Source: Erythrobacter ani
GTDB taxonomy: Bacteria; Pseudomonadota; Alphaproteobacteria; Sphingomonadales; Sphingomonadaceae
Direction of reading: 5' to 3'
Length of the DNA stretch: 64,000 nt
Assembly: GCF_019204025.1 (NCBI RefSeq)
Contig: NZ_JAGSPB010000001.1
Span: forward strand, 372,001-436,000
The notes below the pieces were generated by a model. It had not been told where the DNA came from. It searched no databases and was given only the letters and a program-made list of their open reading frames with translations. Numbering within the stretch: the stretch's first letter is position 1; each line of letters opens with the position of its first letter. The position numbers were made by a program, and so were the translations under genes. Shown here in pieces: positions 44,684 to 53,162 of the stretch.

Positions 44684-45594
44684 AGCGGGCTGACCGTGTA
44701 GATCTCGTCCGGCTGGACGCCGAGCCCATAGAGCATCCTGAGAGCAACCGCGATCACGATTGCCGCGAGCACCAGCCGCAGGATTTCAGGCCTTGCCTTC
44801 ATCGCGATCTGCGTGCCGAATTGTGCGCCGAGCACAGATCCAAGTAGCAGCAGGCCTGCGAGGATTATGTCGACGGCTTTAGTCGTCAGCGCGTGAGTCA
44901 TGGTCGTAACCATGGTGACGAACAATATCTGAAACAGCGATGTGCCGACAACGACATTGCCGCTCATGCCGAGCAAGTACAGCATGGCCGGAACGAGGAT
45001 GAACCCCCCTCCAACACCCATAAGCATCGTCAACACACCCACCAGCGTCCCAAGGATCAGGGGCGCGAGCGGCGAAATGTAAAGACCCGAGCGGTAGAAT
45101 CGCCAGCGAAACGGCAGGCCCGCGACCAAGGGGTGATGGCGGCGCTTCCTCGGTTGCTTGCTACCGCTTTTCGATGCGGGCCTCAGCGCTTCCACCGCCT
45201 CGCGCATCATCAGCGATCCGATCGTGCCGAGCATGACGACATAGAGCACATTAATGACGACATCGATCTGGCCAAGCGATTGGAGCGCGCTGAACAGCAG
45301 CGCACCGATCAAGGCGCCAACGATGCCGCCGCCGACCATGACGGCGCCCATGCGGTAATCGACGCCGTTTTGCTTTGAATGGGCGAGCACGCCGGAGACA
45401 CTTGCTCCGGTCACCTGCGTCGCTGCCGATGCCGCTGCGACAGTGGGCGGGATGCCATAAAATATCAGCAGCGGCGTCGTGAGAAACCCGCCGCCAACGC
45501 CGAATAGGCCGGACAAAATCCCCGTCAGCCCGCCAAGCAGCACGATGAACAATCCGTTCACCGAGAGATTCGCTATTGGCAGGTAGACATCCAT
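44680..45594 (-). CDS. TauE/SafE family anion permease, 304 aa
   Basis: This membrane protein has eight or so helices and the family's paired glycine-rich motifs: GLTGILSGLFGVGGGFLTTPLLIFYGIPP in the first half and GVLTMLMGVGGGFILVPAMLYLLG in the second. TauE/SafE proteins export sulfite, sulfoacetate or other organic anions. The internal duplication is visible from these two repeats. It overlaps the TIGR02186 gene by 4 bp, and the pair forms a small transport operon. The substrate is not determined; a sulfur-oxyanion is the default inference. Confidence 0.9.
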   Translation of the reverse strand: MDVYLPIANLSVNGLFIVLLGGLTGILSGLFGVGGGFLTTPLLIFYGIPPTVAAASAATQVTGASVSGVLAHSKQNGVDYRMGAVMVGGGIVGALIGALLFSALQSLGQIDVVINVLYVVMLGTIGSLMMREAVEALRPASKSGSKQPRKRRHHPLVAGLPFRWRFYRSGLYISPLAPLILGTLVGVLTMLMGVGGGFILVPAMLYLLGMSGNVVVGTSLFQILFVTMVTTMTHALTTKAVDIILAGLLLLGSVLGAQFGTQIAMKARPEILRLVLAAIVIAVALRMLYGLGVQPDEIYTVSPL

Positions 45595-45693
45595 GCGGGG
45601 AGCACTAACCCACAGCGCGCCGCGATGATAGCCGCTATACCGCTGCGATCCCCGTCAAACGCTGCGGATTGCCGCACATCCAGCGGACCGCGA

Positions 45694-46836
45694 TCAGAAG
45701 CGCGTCGAAAGAGTGGCGGCAACTCCGGATCGAGGTGCGGCATCGCCTCCGACCTGCTCGCGCCAATCGACAGAGAGGCGCGCGGGCACCTGCCCAAGTG
45801 TCATGTCCAGCCGCACAGTCGGGCCGACATCGACCCGACTCGCGTCTTCCTGCGCGCCGCCCCATGCGCCCGCGCCTGCGCTCAGCCGCGCCCGGGTATC
45901 CAGCGGGCCTGCGAAGTTCGCGAATTCGCGCGTCACGGCCGCCTGCCCGTCCGCAAACGCGGTCGCGCTTTTCCCGCCAACATACCCGGCCCCGCCATAG
46001 GCTTCGAGTGTGAAATCGGCGGGCAAAGATTGCGGCGGCAGTTCGCTAATCGCAATTACGGCGGGACGCACCTCGCTGCCAAAGCGGTTTTCTGTGAAGC
46101 GGATCTCCGCGGCGAGGCGCACGGGAATGCGCGCGACGGGACGGGCCGATACACCGCCGGCCACTTCCGTCTCACCGCCGCTCACCAACGCGCGGTAGGC
46201 GCGCAAGTACAAACGCGGATCGCGCAGCGACGAAGGCAAGATGCGGTATTGCAAGTTGGAACCCAGCTGGCTGGCGCCGTAGATCGGCACCCGCCCTTGC
46301 GAAATCAGCGTAGCGTTGGACCCCTCGCGCCAGAACGCCCACGCATCGACCGACCAGCGATCCTGCTGCGCCGGCTCTTCGAACGGGGGTGACAGCGGCG
46401 TGACCCCGGTCAATTGCTGGGACGCCTGTAGCGCATGCATCATTGCTCGGTTCTGCACCGCGGGAGCAAAGGACGTTCCTAGCGCGCTGAGCCACATCAT
46501 CTGGTGCCCCGCAGCAGCTTGGTAACCGTTGGCAAGAGCAATTTCGTTGGCAAATCCCGCGTAGCCGCTCAGCACCGATGCGTAACGATTGGGTGCTATG
46601 ACTTTTTCCGACGCAGAAGCCCGTTCATCAGACACGGCAGGATTTTCATCCGACCGCGCCTGCGTCGCTCCCAGTCGATCAGCATCCGCAAATATCCCTC
46701 CTCCCGAAATGAAGTTCGGCAACTCGAGCGCGAAAGGGTTCTCCCAGGTGAGCGCTCGCCCGCCTGCCCATACCGCAAAAAGGAGCAGCAGCATCGCCAG
46801 CGGGCTTCCCCGCCGCGCCGTGGTTCCCGACGTCAT
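45694..46836 (-). CDS. NfrA C-terminal-like envelope protein, 380 aa
   Basis: Following a hydrophobic N-terminus (about 13-30, SPLAMLLLLFAVWAGGRAL), the C-terminal 240 residues resemble the C-terminal domain of phage N4 adsorption protein A: WSVDAWAFWREGS, YGASQLGSNLQYRI, YLRAYRALVSGG, SARPVARIPVRLAAEIRF, AGAWGGAQEDASRVDVGPTVRLDM and a terminal STRF. The alternating pattern and terminal Phe fit an outer-membrane barrel. The TPR-like part of E. coli NfrA is absent. Start ATG 46836 shares its A with the stop of the glycosyltransferase gene (TGATG), so translation is coupled. Confidence 0.72.
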   Translation of the reverse strand: MTSGTTARRGSPLAMLLLLFAVWAGGRALTWENPFALELPNFISGGGIFADADRLGATQARSDENPAVSDERASASEKVIAPNRYASVLSGYAGFANEIALANGYQAAAGHQMMWLSALGTSFAPAVQNRAMMHALQASQQLTGVTPLSPPFEEPAQQDRWSVDAWAFWREGSNATLISQGRVPIYGASQLGSNLQYRILPSSLRDPRLYLRAYRALVSGGETEVAGGVSARPVARIPVRLAAEIRFTENRFGSEVRPAVIAISELPPQSLPADFTLEAYGGAGYVGGKSATAFADGQAAVTREFANFAGPLDTRARLSAGAGAWGGAQEDASRVDVGPTVRLDMTLGQVPARLSVDWREQVGGDAAPRSGVAATLSTRF

Positions 46837-48242
46837 CAGAGAGCCCCTTCTGCAGGGTTTGTGCGGGCAGGATGCCTGAAATGAGGTGTCTTGTCCCACT
46901 CGATTGACTTGCCCAGAAGCGTTTTCACATATGCGGACAGTGCACGCCTGCCCGCCATGATGGCGATGACGTTGCTGACCGGTATCCTCAGCACGGCCAT
47001 CACACCCTCGGCCGCCCCGTATTCTCGCGCAGTGAAGCCGAACCTCAAAGCGGCCCGCCAGATGAACGCGCCGAAATTGGCAATCAGCAGCCATTTTAGG
47101 AGCGGTGAGAGCGGCACCGGCTCTGCGTATCCGAAGGCGATAGCCGACCAGCTTATCGCGGTCAGCGCGAGGAGCGAGTAGCCGATCACCAGCACCAGAG
47201 CCGCCAGCGGTCCACGCCGGTCACGGGCGCGCATCCATGTCTCGACCAGGCCCCGGCTCCATCCGACACGGTCCCAGCCCTGCAGGGCGATGCCGTGCAC
47301 CCAGCGCGTTTTCTGGCGAACCACATGGCCGAGTTTCGCGGGGAAGTATGCGCGGGTCGCGATGAGCAATCCATCCGTCCCGCGAGCGCGGACAAATCGG
47401 GATACCCCGCCCGTCTCGGACACGCCAAGCCCTAGCTCGTAATCCTCGGTCAGGGATTCGGATGAAAACGGGTGGCCATCAGCGCGTCTGCGGCACAGCT
47501 TCTGCAATGCAGCGCGCGACACGGCGCAACCGACGCCCGCACCGGGAAGACCGGCACCCAACGCGTTGCGGACGACCATCGCCTTGGCATGGGCCTCGGC
47601 GAATTCTTCGCAGTAATGGCTTCCGAGCCAGCGACTGCGCGCTTGCTGCATCGGCTCGACCGGAAGCTGGGCGAAATCCGCGCCCTCTTCGATGGCTTTG
47701 TCCAGCAGTCCCAATCCCGCTGGATCAACCATGTCTTCCGCGTCCTGAAACACGACCGAGGCAAATTGTCCGCCCATGCGACGCTCATCGTCGCGCATGG
47801 CGTCATAAAGTCGGTTTAGGCAATCAGCCTTGGTTGTCGGGCCATCGCGGTCGTGGATGACGATCCTTATCCGTTCATCGCCTTGCGCCGCCTGCATGGC
47901 GGCGGCAATCGTCGCGGGATCATTGCGGTAGCACCCGACATACAATCGCAAATCGGTTTGCGGCCAGCTACTGAGGGTGTGTCCGATCGTATCGCCGATC
48001 ACCTCGGCTTCGGACCATGCAGGAATGAAAATCGCTGCAGCGCCGTGCAATTCCCGGCATCGCAATTGTTCACGGTCGAATTCGGGAGTTCGCGCACGGC
48101 CTGTCAGCTTCAACCACACCCAGGTGAAGTCGACCGCGATATCATCAGCTGCGCCGATGAGGAAAAACACCCCGGCAAACAACAACAGTTCGTGTTGCAG
48201 CAATGCAAGCCATTGCCACAAGTCAAAGCCCCATAGAGCCAA
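46836..48242 (-). CDS. NfrB-like family 2 membrane glycosyltransferase, 468 aa
   Basis: Two N-terminal helices (about 6-32) frame a glycosyltransferase family 2 domain with DRDGPTTKADCLN, VFQDAEDMVDPAGL (acidic metal-binding motif), SLTEDYELGLG and the RQKTRWVHGIALQGWDR motif (QxxRW) at about 315, then several C-terminal helices. The order matches N4 adsorption protein B, an inner-membrane glycan synthase. The C-terminal c-di-GMP-binding extension described for E. coli NfrB is not present at this length. The NfrA-like partner follows directly. Together they may make and expose a surface glycan; they may also be phage receptors. Confidence 0.8.
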   Translation of the reverse strand: MALWGFDLWQWLALLQHELLLFAGVFFLIGAADDIAVDFTWVWLKLTGRARTPEFDREQLRCRELHGAAAIFIPAWSEAEVIGDTIGHTLSSWPQTDLRLYVGCYRNDPATIAAAMQAAQGDERIRIVIHDRDGPTTKADCLNRLYDAMRDDERRMGGQFASVVFQDAEDMVDPAGLGLLDKAIEEGADFAQLPVEPMQQARSRWLGSHYCEEFAEAHAKAMVVRNALGAGLPGAGVGCAVSRAALQKLCRRRADGHPFSSESLTEDYELGLGVSETGGVSRFVRARGTDGLLIATRAYFPAKLGHVVRQKTRWVHGIALQGWDRVGWSRGLVETWMRARDRRGPLAALVLVIGYSLLALTAISWSAIAFGYAEPVPLSPLLKWLLIANFGAFIWRAALRFGFTAREYGAAEGVMAVLRIPVSNVIAIMAGRRALSAYVKTLLGKSIEWDKTPHFRHPARTNPAEGAL

Positions 48243-48333
48243 GGCGACCCCCTTACCTCGTTTGAAAAAAGAGCCTAACGCGCAGTGATAGCCCTTGCAA
48301 CAGCTTCAAGTTTTCTAAATGAGGGCGCGCAAG

Positions 48334-49569
48334 ATGTCCGAAACAAACAACACCACAGCCCCGCCGCTTCGCAGGATTTTCGCGCCTGTGCGCGCCCTTT
48401 TCGTGAGCGATGCATCGGCAGGTATTCTGCTGATTATCGTTGCTGCGGCGGCGATGCTGGCTGCGAACTCCCCATTTGCCTACGAATACAAGCAGTTGTT
48501 CTACGGCGAGCTCCCATGGACTCCGATCCCGAAGCTGTATGATCTGCATTTGTGGATAAATGACGGCCTGATGGCGATCTTCTTCTTCGTCGTCGGGCTC
48601 GAAGTGAAACGGGAAGTCGTCTGCGGATCGCTGGCCGATCCCGCAGCGCGCCGCCTGCCAATGGTCGCCGCGGCGGCCGGGATGCTGGTGCCCGCTGCAG
48701 TTTACATCGCGGTTTCCGGAGGCGGCGAGTACAGCAATGGCTGGGCCATCCCCGCAGCGACCGACATTGCATTTGCGATGGGTGTGCTGGGGCTACTCGG
48801 CAACCGCGTTCCGGCCTCACTTCGGCTGTTTCTGCTTACTGTTGCCATCGTCGACGACATCGGCGCTGTGCTGGTCATCGCGATTTTCTACACACCGACA
48901 ATCAAGATGGTGTGGCTGCTGGTATCGGCGGTCGTGTTCGGCCTGATGCTGGCGATGAACCGGATGAAGGTCGGAGTCCTGTGGCCCTACATCCTCATGT
49001 CGGTGGTCCTCTGGTATTGCGTTCTGAACACAGGCGTTCACGCAACCATCGCTGGCGTTCTCGCCGCGCTCACCATCCCGCTTCAGCGGCCAGACGGCAA
49101 TTCCATGCTTGAAAAGCTGGAGCACGGGCTTGCGCCATGGAGCGCGTACCTTGTCGTCCCCGTATTCGGTTTCGCCAATGCGGGCGTCGCGCTCGGGGGA
49201 ATGGGAATCGAGGCATTCACCGATCCACTGCCCATCGCGATCGCCGCGGGCCTCGTCATCGGTAAGCAACTCGGGATTTTCTCGATCGTCTATCTGTCGG
49301 ACAAGGTCGGTTTCGCGCCGCGACCGGCCAATGCGACGTGGATGGAGATCTGGGGGATTTCTATCCTGTGCGGTATTGGCTTCACGATGAGTCTATTCAT
49401 CGGCGGGCTCGCGTTCCCGCAGCAGCCGCTGTTCGTCGAGGAGGCCAAGATCGGGATCCTGACCGGATCAGCGATCTCCGCCATCCTCGGCTTCATCGTC
49501 CTGCGTTTGACTACGACACATCCCGAAGCGGAATGCGACGATCAAGGGAACCAGCCGAGCCAGGCGTGA
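48334..49569 (+). CDS. nhaA: Na+/H+ antiporter NhaA, about 411 aa
   Basis: NhaA exchanges sodium for protons across the inner membrane for pH and salt homeostasis, fitting a marine or saline habitat. Conserved segments are LHLWINDGLMAIFFFVVGLEVKRE, IPAATDIAFAMGVLGLLG, LLTVAIVDDIGAVLVIAIFYT (the paired aspartates of the ion site) and GFTMSLFIGGLAF. ATG 48334 has GAGG upstream at a plausible spacing; ATG 48319 lacks one. It is divergent from the glycosyltransferase gene. Confidence 0.95.
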   Translation: MSETNNTTAPPLRRIFAPVRALFVSDASAGILLIIVAAAAMLAANSPFAYEYKQLFYGELPWTPIPKLYDLHLWINDGLMAIFFFVVGLEVKREVVCGSLADPAARRLPMVAAAAGMLVPAAVYIAVSGGGEYSNGWAIPAATDIAFAMGVLGLLGNRVPASLRLFLLTVAIVDDIGAVLVIAIFYTPTIKMVWLLVSAVVFGLMLAMNRMKVGVLWPYILMSVVLWYCVLNTGVHATIAGVLAALTIPLQRPDGNSMLEKLEHGLAPWSAYLVVPVFGFANAGVALGGMGIEAFTDPLPIAIAAGLVIGKQLGIFSIVYLSDKVGFAPRPANATWMEIWGISILCGIGFTMSLFIGGLAFPQQPLFVEEAKIGILTGSAISAILGFIVLRLTTTHPEAECDDQGNQPSQA

Positions 49570-49593
49570 TCCGCCCCTCCCCGGCACACCGGC

Positions 49594-50031
49594 TTACCAG
49601 CTGCCGGTATTCTCCATATTGGCCCACGGCTCTTTGGGTTCGAGTTTGCCGTCCTGCAATAATTCGACAGAGATCCCGTCGGGTGATTTCACGAAAGCCA
49701 TGTGACCATCGCGCGGCGGCCGGTGAATGGTGTGGCCCGCATCGGCCAACCTCAGACAGGTTTCGTAAATGTCCTCCACCCGGTAGGCGAGATGACCGAA
49801 ATTGCGTCCACCGCCATAGTCCTCCGGATCACTTCCATCTTCCGCCGGCCAGTTATAAGTCAGCTCGACCTCGGCGACGCCCTCCTGCCCCGGAGCCGCG
49901 AGGAAAATCAGCGTAAATCGGCCCGCTTCGACATCGAAACGGCGCACTTCCTCAAGCCCGATGAGCTTGAAAAAATCGACCGTCGCGTCGGGATCGCTGA
50001 CGCGGATCATCGAATGCAAATACTTGACCAT
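49594..50031 (-). CDS. gloA: Lactoylglutathione lyase (glyoxalase I), 145 aa
   Basis: Glyoxalase I converts the glutathione-methylglyoxal hemithioacetal to lactoylglutathione. The metal ligands fit: His6 (KYLHSMIRVSD), a Glu in VAEVELTYNW, a His in RNFGHLAYRV and a Glu in ISVELLQ, in the double beta-alpha-beta-beta-beta fold. The protein matches the proteobacterial GloA type in length. ATG 50031 follows AAAGGATTCCC; the frame opens at 50052 but without a better start. It converges on nhaA. Confidence 0.92.
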   Translation of the reverse strand: MVKYLHSMIRVSDPDATVDFFKLIGLEEVRRFDVEAGRFTLIFLAAPGQEGVAEVELTYNWPAEDGSDPEDYGGGRNFGHLAYRVEDIYETCLRLADAGHTIHRPPRDGHMAFVKSPDGISVELLQDGKLEPKEPWANMENTGSW

Positions 50032-50101
50032 GGGAATCCTTTGGCAATTCAAATTCAGTTCATCGACGAAGAAGCACAGTTCATCGTATGTCTAGGAGGG
50101 C

Positions 50102-50878
50102 ATGGCGATGAATACGACATCAGATTTGGAAGAGCAAAGCATGACGAGCGCGGACAGCGCGCGCAAGGGACAAGCGAGCGCGACGACTGCGCGCTGGTTC
50201 GGTACTGCGGCGATAGCTTCCATCGGTTTGATCATCGGCGGATACCTCCTTGGAGATGGATTGCTTCGAGCCAAGGAAGCCGAACGCTCGGTCACGGTGC
50301 GCGGTTTGGCTGAGCGGGATGTGACGGCCGATCTTGCGACCTGGACCATTTCGTATTCCGCCAGCTCGCAAAGTCTTGCCGAAGCCCAGGGCAAGGTGCG
50401 CCGCGACACAGAGCGCATCGAGGCATTCTTCCAAGGCCTCGGTTTTCCCGATACAGCGCTGCAACCGACCGGCGCCAACGTCTCAAGCTACACCAATGAC
50501 GGCGTCACGACTTACACCGTACGGCAAAGAATGACGCTTCGAAGCGGTGATATCGAGCGCGCGCAAAAGGCGGTGGCCCAGCAATTCGACCTTGTTGGCC
50601 AGGGCGTCTTTCTCGAAGAGGGCTCCGGCATGAGCTACACCTTCACTGGACTGAATGGCATCAAACCGGAAATGGTCGCCGAAGCGACCAAGGACGCGCG
50701 CGTATCTGCGCAGCAGTTCGCGGAGGATTCAGGTGCTGACGTTGGAGCGATCAAGGACGCAACCCAAGGGTATTTCTCAATCGAGGCACGCGACGGCGAT
50801 GGCGGAGGATGGGGAACGTCCGACAGTCCCTATAAGAAAGTGCGGGTCGTCACGACTGTGAATTTTTCACTCGACTGA
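50102..50878 (+). CDS. SIMPL (DUF541) domain membrane-anchored protein, 258 aa
   Basis: An N-terminal membrane helix (about 34-54, FGTAAIASIGLIIGGYLLGDG) precedes the SIMPL domain with SVTVRGLAERDVTADLATWTI, GVTTYTVRQRMTLRSGDIERAQKAV and a C-terminal KKVRVVTTVNFSLD. Such proteins form periplasmic ring assemblies with kinase-interacting or stress-related roles; the function in this lineage is unclear. A strong AGGAGG lies just before ATG 50102. It starts 70 bp upstream of, and diverges from, gloA. Confidence 0.88.
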   Translation: MAMNTTSDLEEQSMTSADSARKGQASATTARWFGTAAIASIGLIIGGYLLGDGLLRAKEAERSVTVRGLAERDVTADLATWTISYSASSQSLAEAQGKVRRDTERIEAFFQGLGFPDTALQPTGANVSSYTNDGVTTYTVRQRMTLRSGDIERAQKAVAQQFDLVGQGVFLEEGSGMSYTFTGLNGIKPEMVAEATKDARVSAQQFAEDSGADVGAIKDATQGYFSIEARDGDGGGWGTSDSPYKKVRVVTTVNFSLD

Positions 50879-50915
50879 ATTGAATTGGACACTGCAGTCC
50901 GATCAGAAGCCAATT

Positions 50916-50943
50916 GGCGCGAAACCTAGTGAGGTTCCGCGCC
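50916..50943. terminator. Probable bidirectional terminator
   Basis: A 12-bp stem with one mismatch (GGCGCGAAACCT with AGGTTCCGCGCC) and an AGTG loop lies between the convergent SIMPL and porin genes. No long T-run follows on either strand, so factor-dependent termination is possible. Confidence 0.5.
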
Positions 50944-50974
50944 CATTGCGTTTGCCAACTGGCAGTGAAAGAAT

Positions 50975-51925
50975 TCAGAAGCTGGCGCTAAGCGTGCCGA
51001 CCACCTGATCTTTCGTGAAGTTGAACAGACCGAACGCTTGGCTGATCAGCGACGGTGATCCTTCGATCCCGATATAGGCTACACCCACAGTGATCGGGCC
51101 GAACACGTTCGCCTCGGCGCCAATCGACCAGTCGAATGCATCGCCGTCATTGGTGAAGGTCAACGAACCATCGGTGTAACCAAGGTGCCCCGTCACCGTG
51201 ATCGGAGTTGTGGGAATGCCCACGCTGACATCGGTGTAGAGATAGAGGTTGTCATCGGTACCGCCTCCAAAATCGAGGCTGTTCTGCCCGGGAGCATAGG
51301 CGATACCGCCAGTGGTCGATACCGGACCGAGCGAGAAGCTAAGCGATCCGTAGAATTCGTAATAATCGAACTCGCCCGGAGGTGCGTCGGGGTAGGTGTA
51401 GGCAATGAAACCAATATCCGTGGACAACCCCTCGGTCAGATTGCCGCTCCAGCCGCCATAAAGATCGAGTTCGGTCGAGCCGTATCCGACCGTGTCTTCA
51501 TCCAGGCTCGACGCCCAGGTTCCTGCATAAAAACCGGACGAATGGTTGACATCGAAGCCGCCTTGGATGGCGATCTCGCTACCCGAAAGATCGACCCCGC
51601 GGAAACGGTACTCGGTCACGAGCGCGACATTCGCGGAGAACGTGAAACCGGCCTCGCCGAGAAATCCGCTGCTGGCGGCAACGTCGACCGGTTCGCTGGC
51701 ACGATCGACATCGGGCACCAGGCTGATGCCCGCTTCGCGGTCTGCGAGACTGGCAGCGGCGATCATCAATTCGGGACTGATCGATTGATCGAGAGCGGCA
51801 GCGCCGCTCAAGCTATCGACAGCGTTCGGATCGACGGACGTTTCGTTTGCAAAAGCCGGAGTCGCAGAGAGGAGGACACCGGCAGAAATTGACGCGACCG
51901 TGAGGCCGCGGATGGACGTGAGCAT
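50975..51925 (-). CDS. TorF family putative porin, 316 aa
   Basis: A signal peptide (1-27, RGLTVASISAGVLLSATPAFAN) leads into a region with VALVTEYRFRGVDLSGSEIAIQGGFD, GFYAGTWASSLDEDTVGYGSTELDLYGGW and a beta-barrel ending with VGTLSASF. The YRFRG motif and regular strand periodicity match the TIGR02001/TorF group of outer-membrane proteins whose transported solute is unknown. ATG 51925 follows AAGGAAG, a good ribosome binding site. It converges on the SIMPL gene. Confidence 0.85.
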   Translation of the reverse strand: MLTSIRGLTVASISAGVLLSATPAFANETSVDPNAVDSLSGAAALDQSISPELMIAAASLADREAGISLVPDVDRASEPVDVAASSGFLGEAGFTFSANVALVTEYRFRGVDLSGSEIAIQGGFDVNHSSGFYAGTWASSLDEDTVGYGSTELDLYGGWSGNLTEGLSTDIGFIAYTYPDAPPGEFDYYEFYGSLSFSLGPVSTTGGIAYAPGQNSLDFGGGTDDNLYLYTDVSVGIPTTPITVTGHLGYTDGSLTFTNDGDAFDWSIGAEANVFGPITVGVAYIGIEGSPSLISQAFGLFNFTKDQVVGTLSASF

Positions 51926-52246
51926 GACAACTTCCTTGTCTTTGTTGTTGCTTCGTCCCACCTGCACATCTGTCGGTCGCCATTTTCATCGGCAATCTCA
52001 TCCAAATGTGGAACAATCGTGCACTCTTATACCGCATTGCACAAGAGAAATTGCGCGCGCAGCCAGAACGCCACAGAGGTGTGTGAATTTTACATCAAAC
52101 TGTGCCAGAGGAAATCATACGGTCTAGTCATGCTCATTTGCCGTTCAGTCACGGTCTGTTTAAGCGGAGCTATCAAGCGGCATGATATGCCGCTTCAGAC
52201 GACCAGATGCTGTTTGCGGACGGTCGGCTTTTGACGATCACAGGCC
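51926..52246. other. Intergenic region between divergent porin and phosphatase genes
   Basis: The 321 bp hold the promoters of the two divergent genes and no supported gene. The stretch near 52020-52140 is A/T-richer than the surroundings. A perfect inverted repeat at 52175-52195 is listed separately. I see nothing else. Confidence 0.5.
52175..52195. repeat. Perfect 9-bp inverted repeat AAGCGGCAT-GAT-ATGCCGCTT
   Basis: The arms are perfect, the loop is three bases, and the element ends about 50 bp before the phosphatase start codon. It has no adjacent T-run, so it is more likely an operator or leader hairpin than a terminator. Confidence 0.45.
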
Positions 52247-53050
52247 ATGTTCGAAATCATTCGCTCCTTTTTCCGCTCGAGATCCGAGCCGCTTTCTCCG
52301 TCCGTTCCGGATGGTACGCGGTTCTATGTGATCGGAGACATTCACGGGCGGCTGGATCTCTACGAAGCCTTGATCGAGGCAATCGAGCGCGACGATGCAC
52401 AGAGCGGCCCGGCGGACACCCATATCATCCTACTGGGCGACTTGGTGGATCGCGGCCCGGACAGTGCCGGCGTAATAGCGCGCACCCGCGAATGGCAATC
52501 CCGGCGCAATGTCCGCGTGCTCCTGGGCAACCATGAAGAGATGTTCCTCGAATCATTCGAGAACCCGGAAATTCTGCGTCACTTCCTGAAACATGGCGGC
52601 CGCGAAACGATCATAAGCTACGGCCTTTCGAAGAAGCAGCTCAACGAGATGTCACTCGACGATCTTTTCGAGAAGCTTCCGGAGATCGTCTCTCCGGCAG
52701 AGCGCGATTATATTGCCAATTTGGACGAGAAGATCGTCGCTGGGGACTATCTGTTCGTCCATGCGGGCATTGATCCTGCGTTTCGTATCGAGGATCAGCA
52801 ACGCAGCGACATGCTTTGGATCAGAGACCGCTTTCTCGAGCATGAGGCCCCCTTCGAAAAGGTGGTCGTGCACGGCCATACGATCTTCGACGACGTCGTG
52901 AACCACGGGAACAGGATCGGCATCGATACCGGAGCGTTCCGCTCGGGCGTCCTAACTGCGCTGGTTCTCGAAGACGACCGAATGCGGACATTGCAGACCC
53001 GCGTCGATGGCGATGCAATCGCGATCGTGAGCAACAATACCGCGTTGTGA
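52247..53050 (+). CDS. PP1-type metallophosphoesterase (serine/threonine phosphatase-like), 267 aa
   Basis: The metal-binding blocks of the calcineurin/PP1 family are all present: GDIHGRLDLYEAL (GDxHG), LLGDLVDRGPDSAGV (GDxxDRG), LLGNHEEMFL (GNHE), and later VVHGHTIFDDVV (GH). Two metal ions should sit here. Such proteins (PrpA/PphA-like) dephosphorylate phosphoproteins, or bis(5'-nucleosyl) tetraphosphates. The N-terminus (MFEIIRSFFRSRSEPLS) is basic and could associate with membrane. It starts a rightward run; substrate unknown. Confidence 0.9.
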   Translation: MFEIIRSFFRSRSEPLSPSVPDGTRFYVIGDIHGRLDLYEALIEAIERDDAQSGPADTHIILLGDLVDRGPDSAGVIARTREWQSRRNVRVLLGNHEEMFLESFENPEILRHFLKHGGRETIISYGLSKKQLNEMSLDDLFEKLPEIVSPAERDYIANLDEKIVAGDYLFVHAGIDPAFRIEDQQRSDMLWIRDRFLEHEAPFEKVVVHGHTIFDDVVNHGNRIGIDTGAFRSGVLTALVLEDDRMRTLQTRVDGDAIAIVSNNTAL

Positions 53051-53072
53051 TGCCGGTCTGCGCTCACCGGCA
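53051..53072 (+). terminator. Short hairpin just after the phosphatase stop codon
   Basis: A perfect 7-bp stem (TGCCGGT / ACCGGCA) with an 8-nt loop lies directly after the stop codon. No T-run follows, so it may stabilise the 3' end or mark a weak terminator. Confidence 0.35.
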
Positions 53073-53162
53073 CGGTGGACAGGCTCACCCATGTGAATAT
53101 TGTAACCTTAGAAAGCCCCGGCGCGAACTCCTTTGCGGCAGGTTCTTTGGGAGGAACAATCG

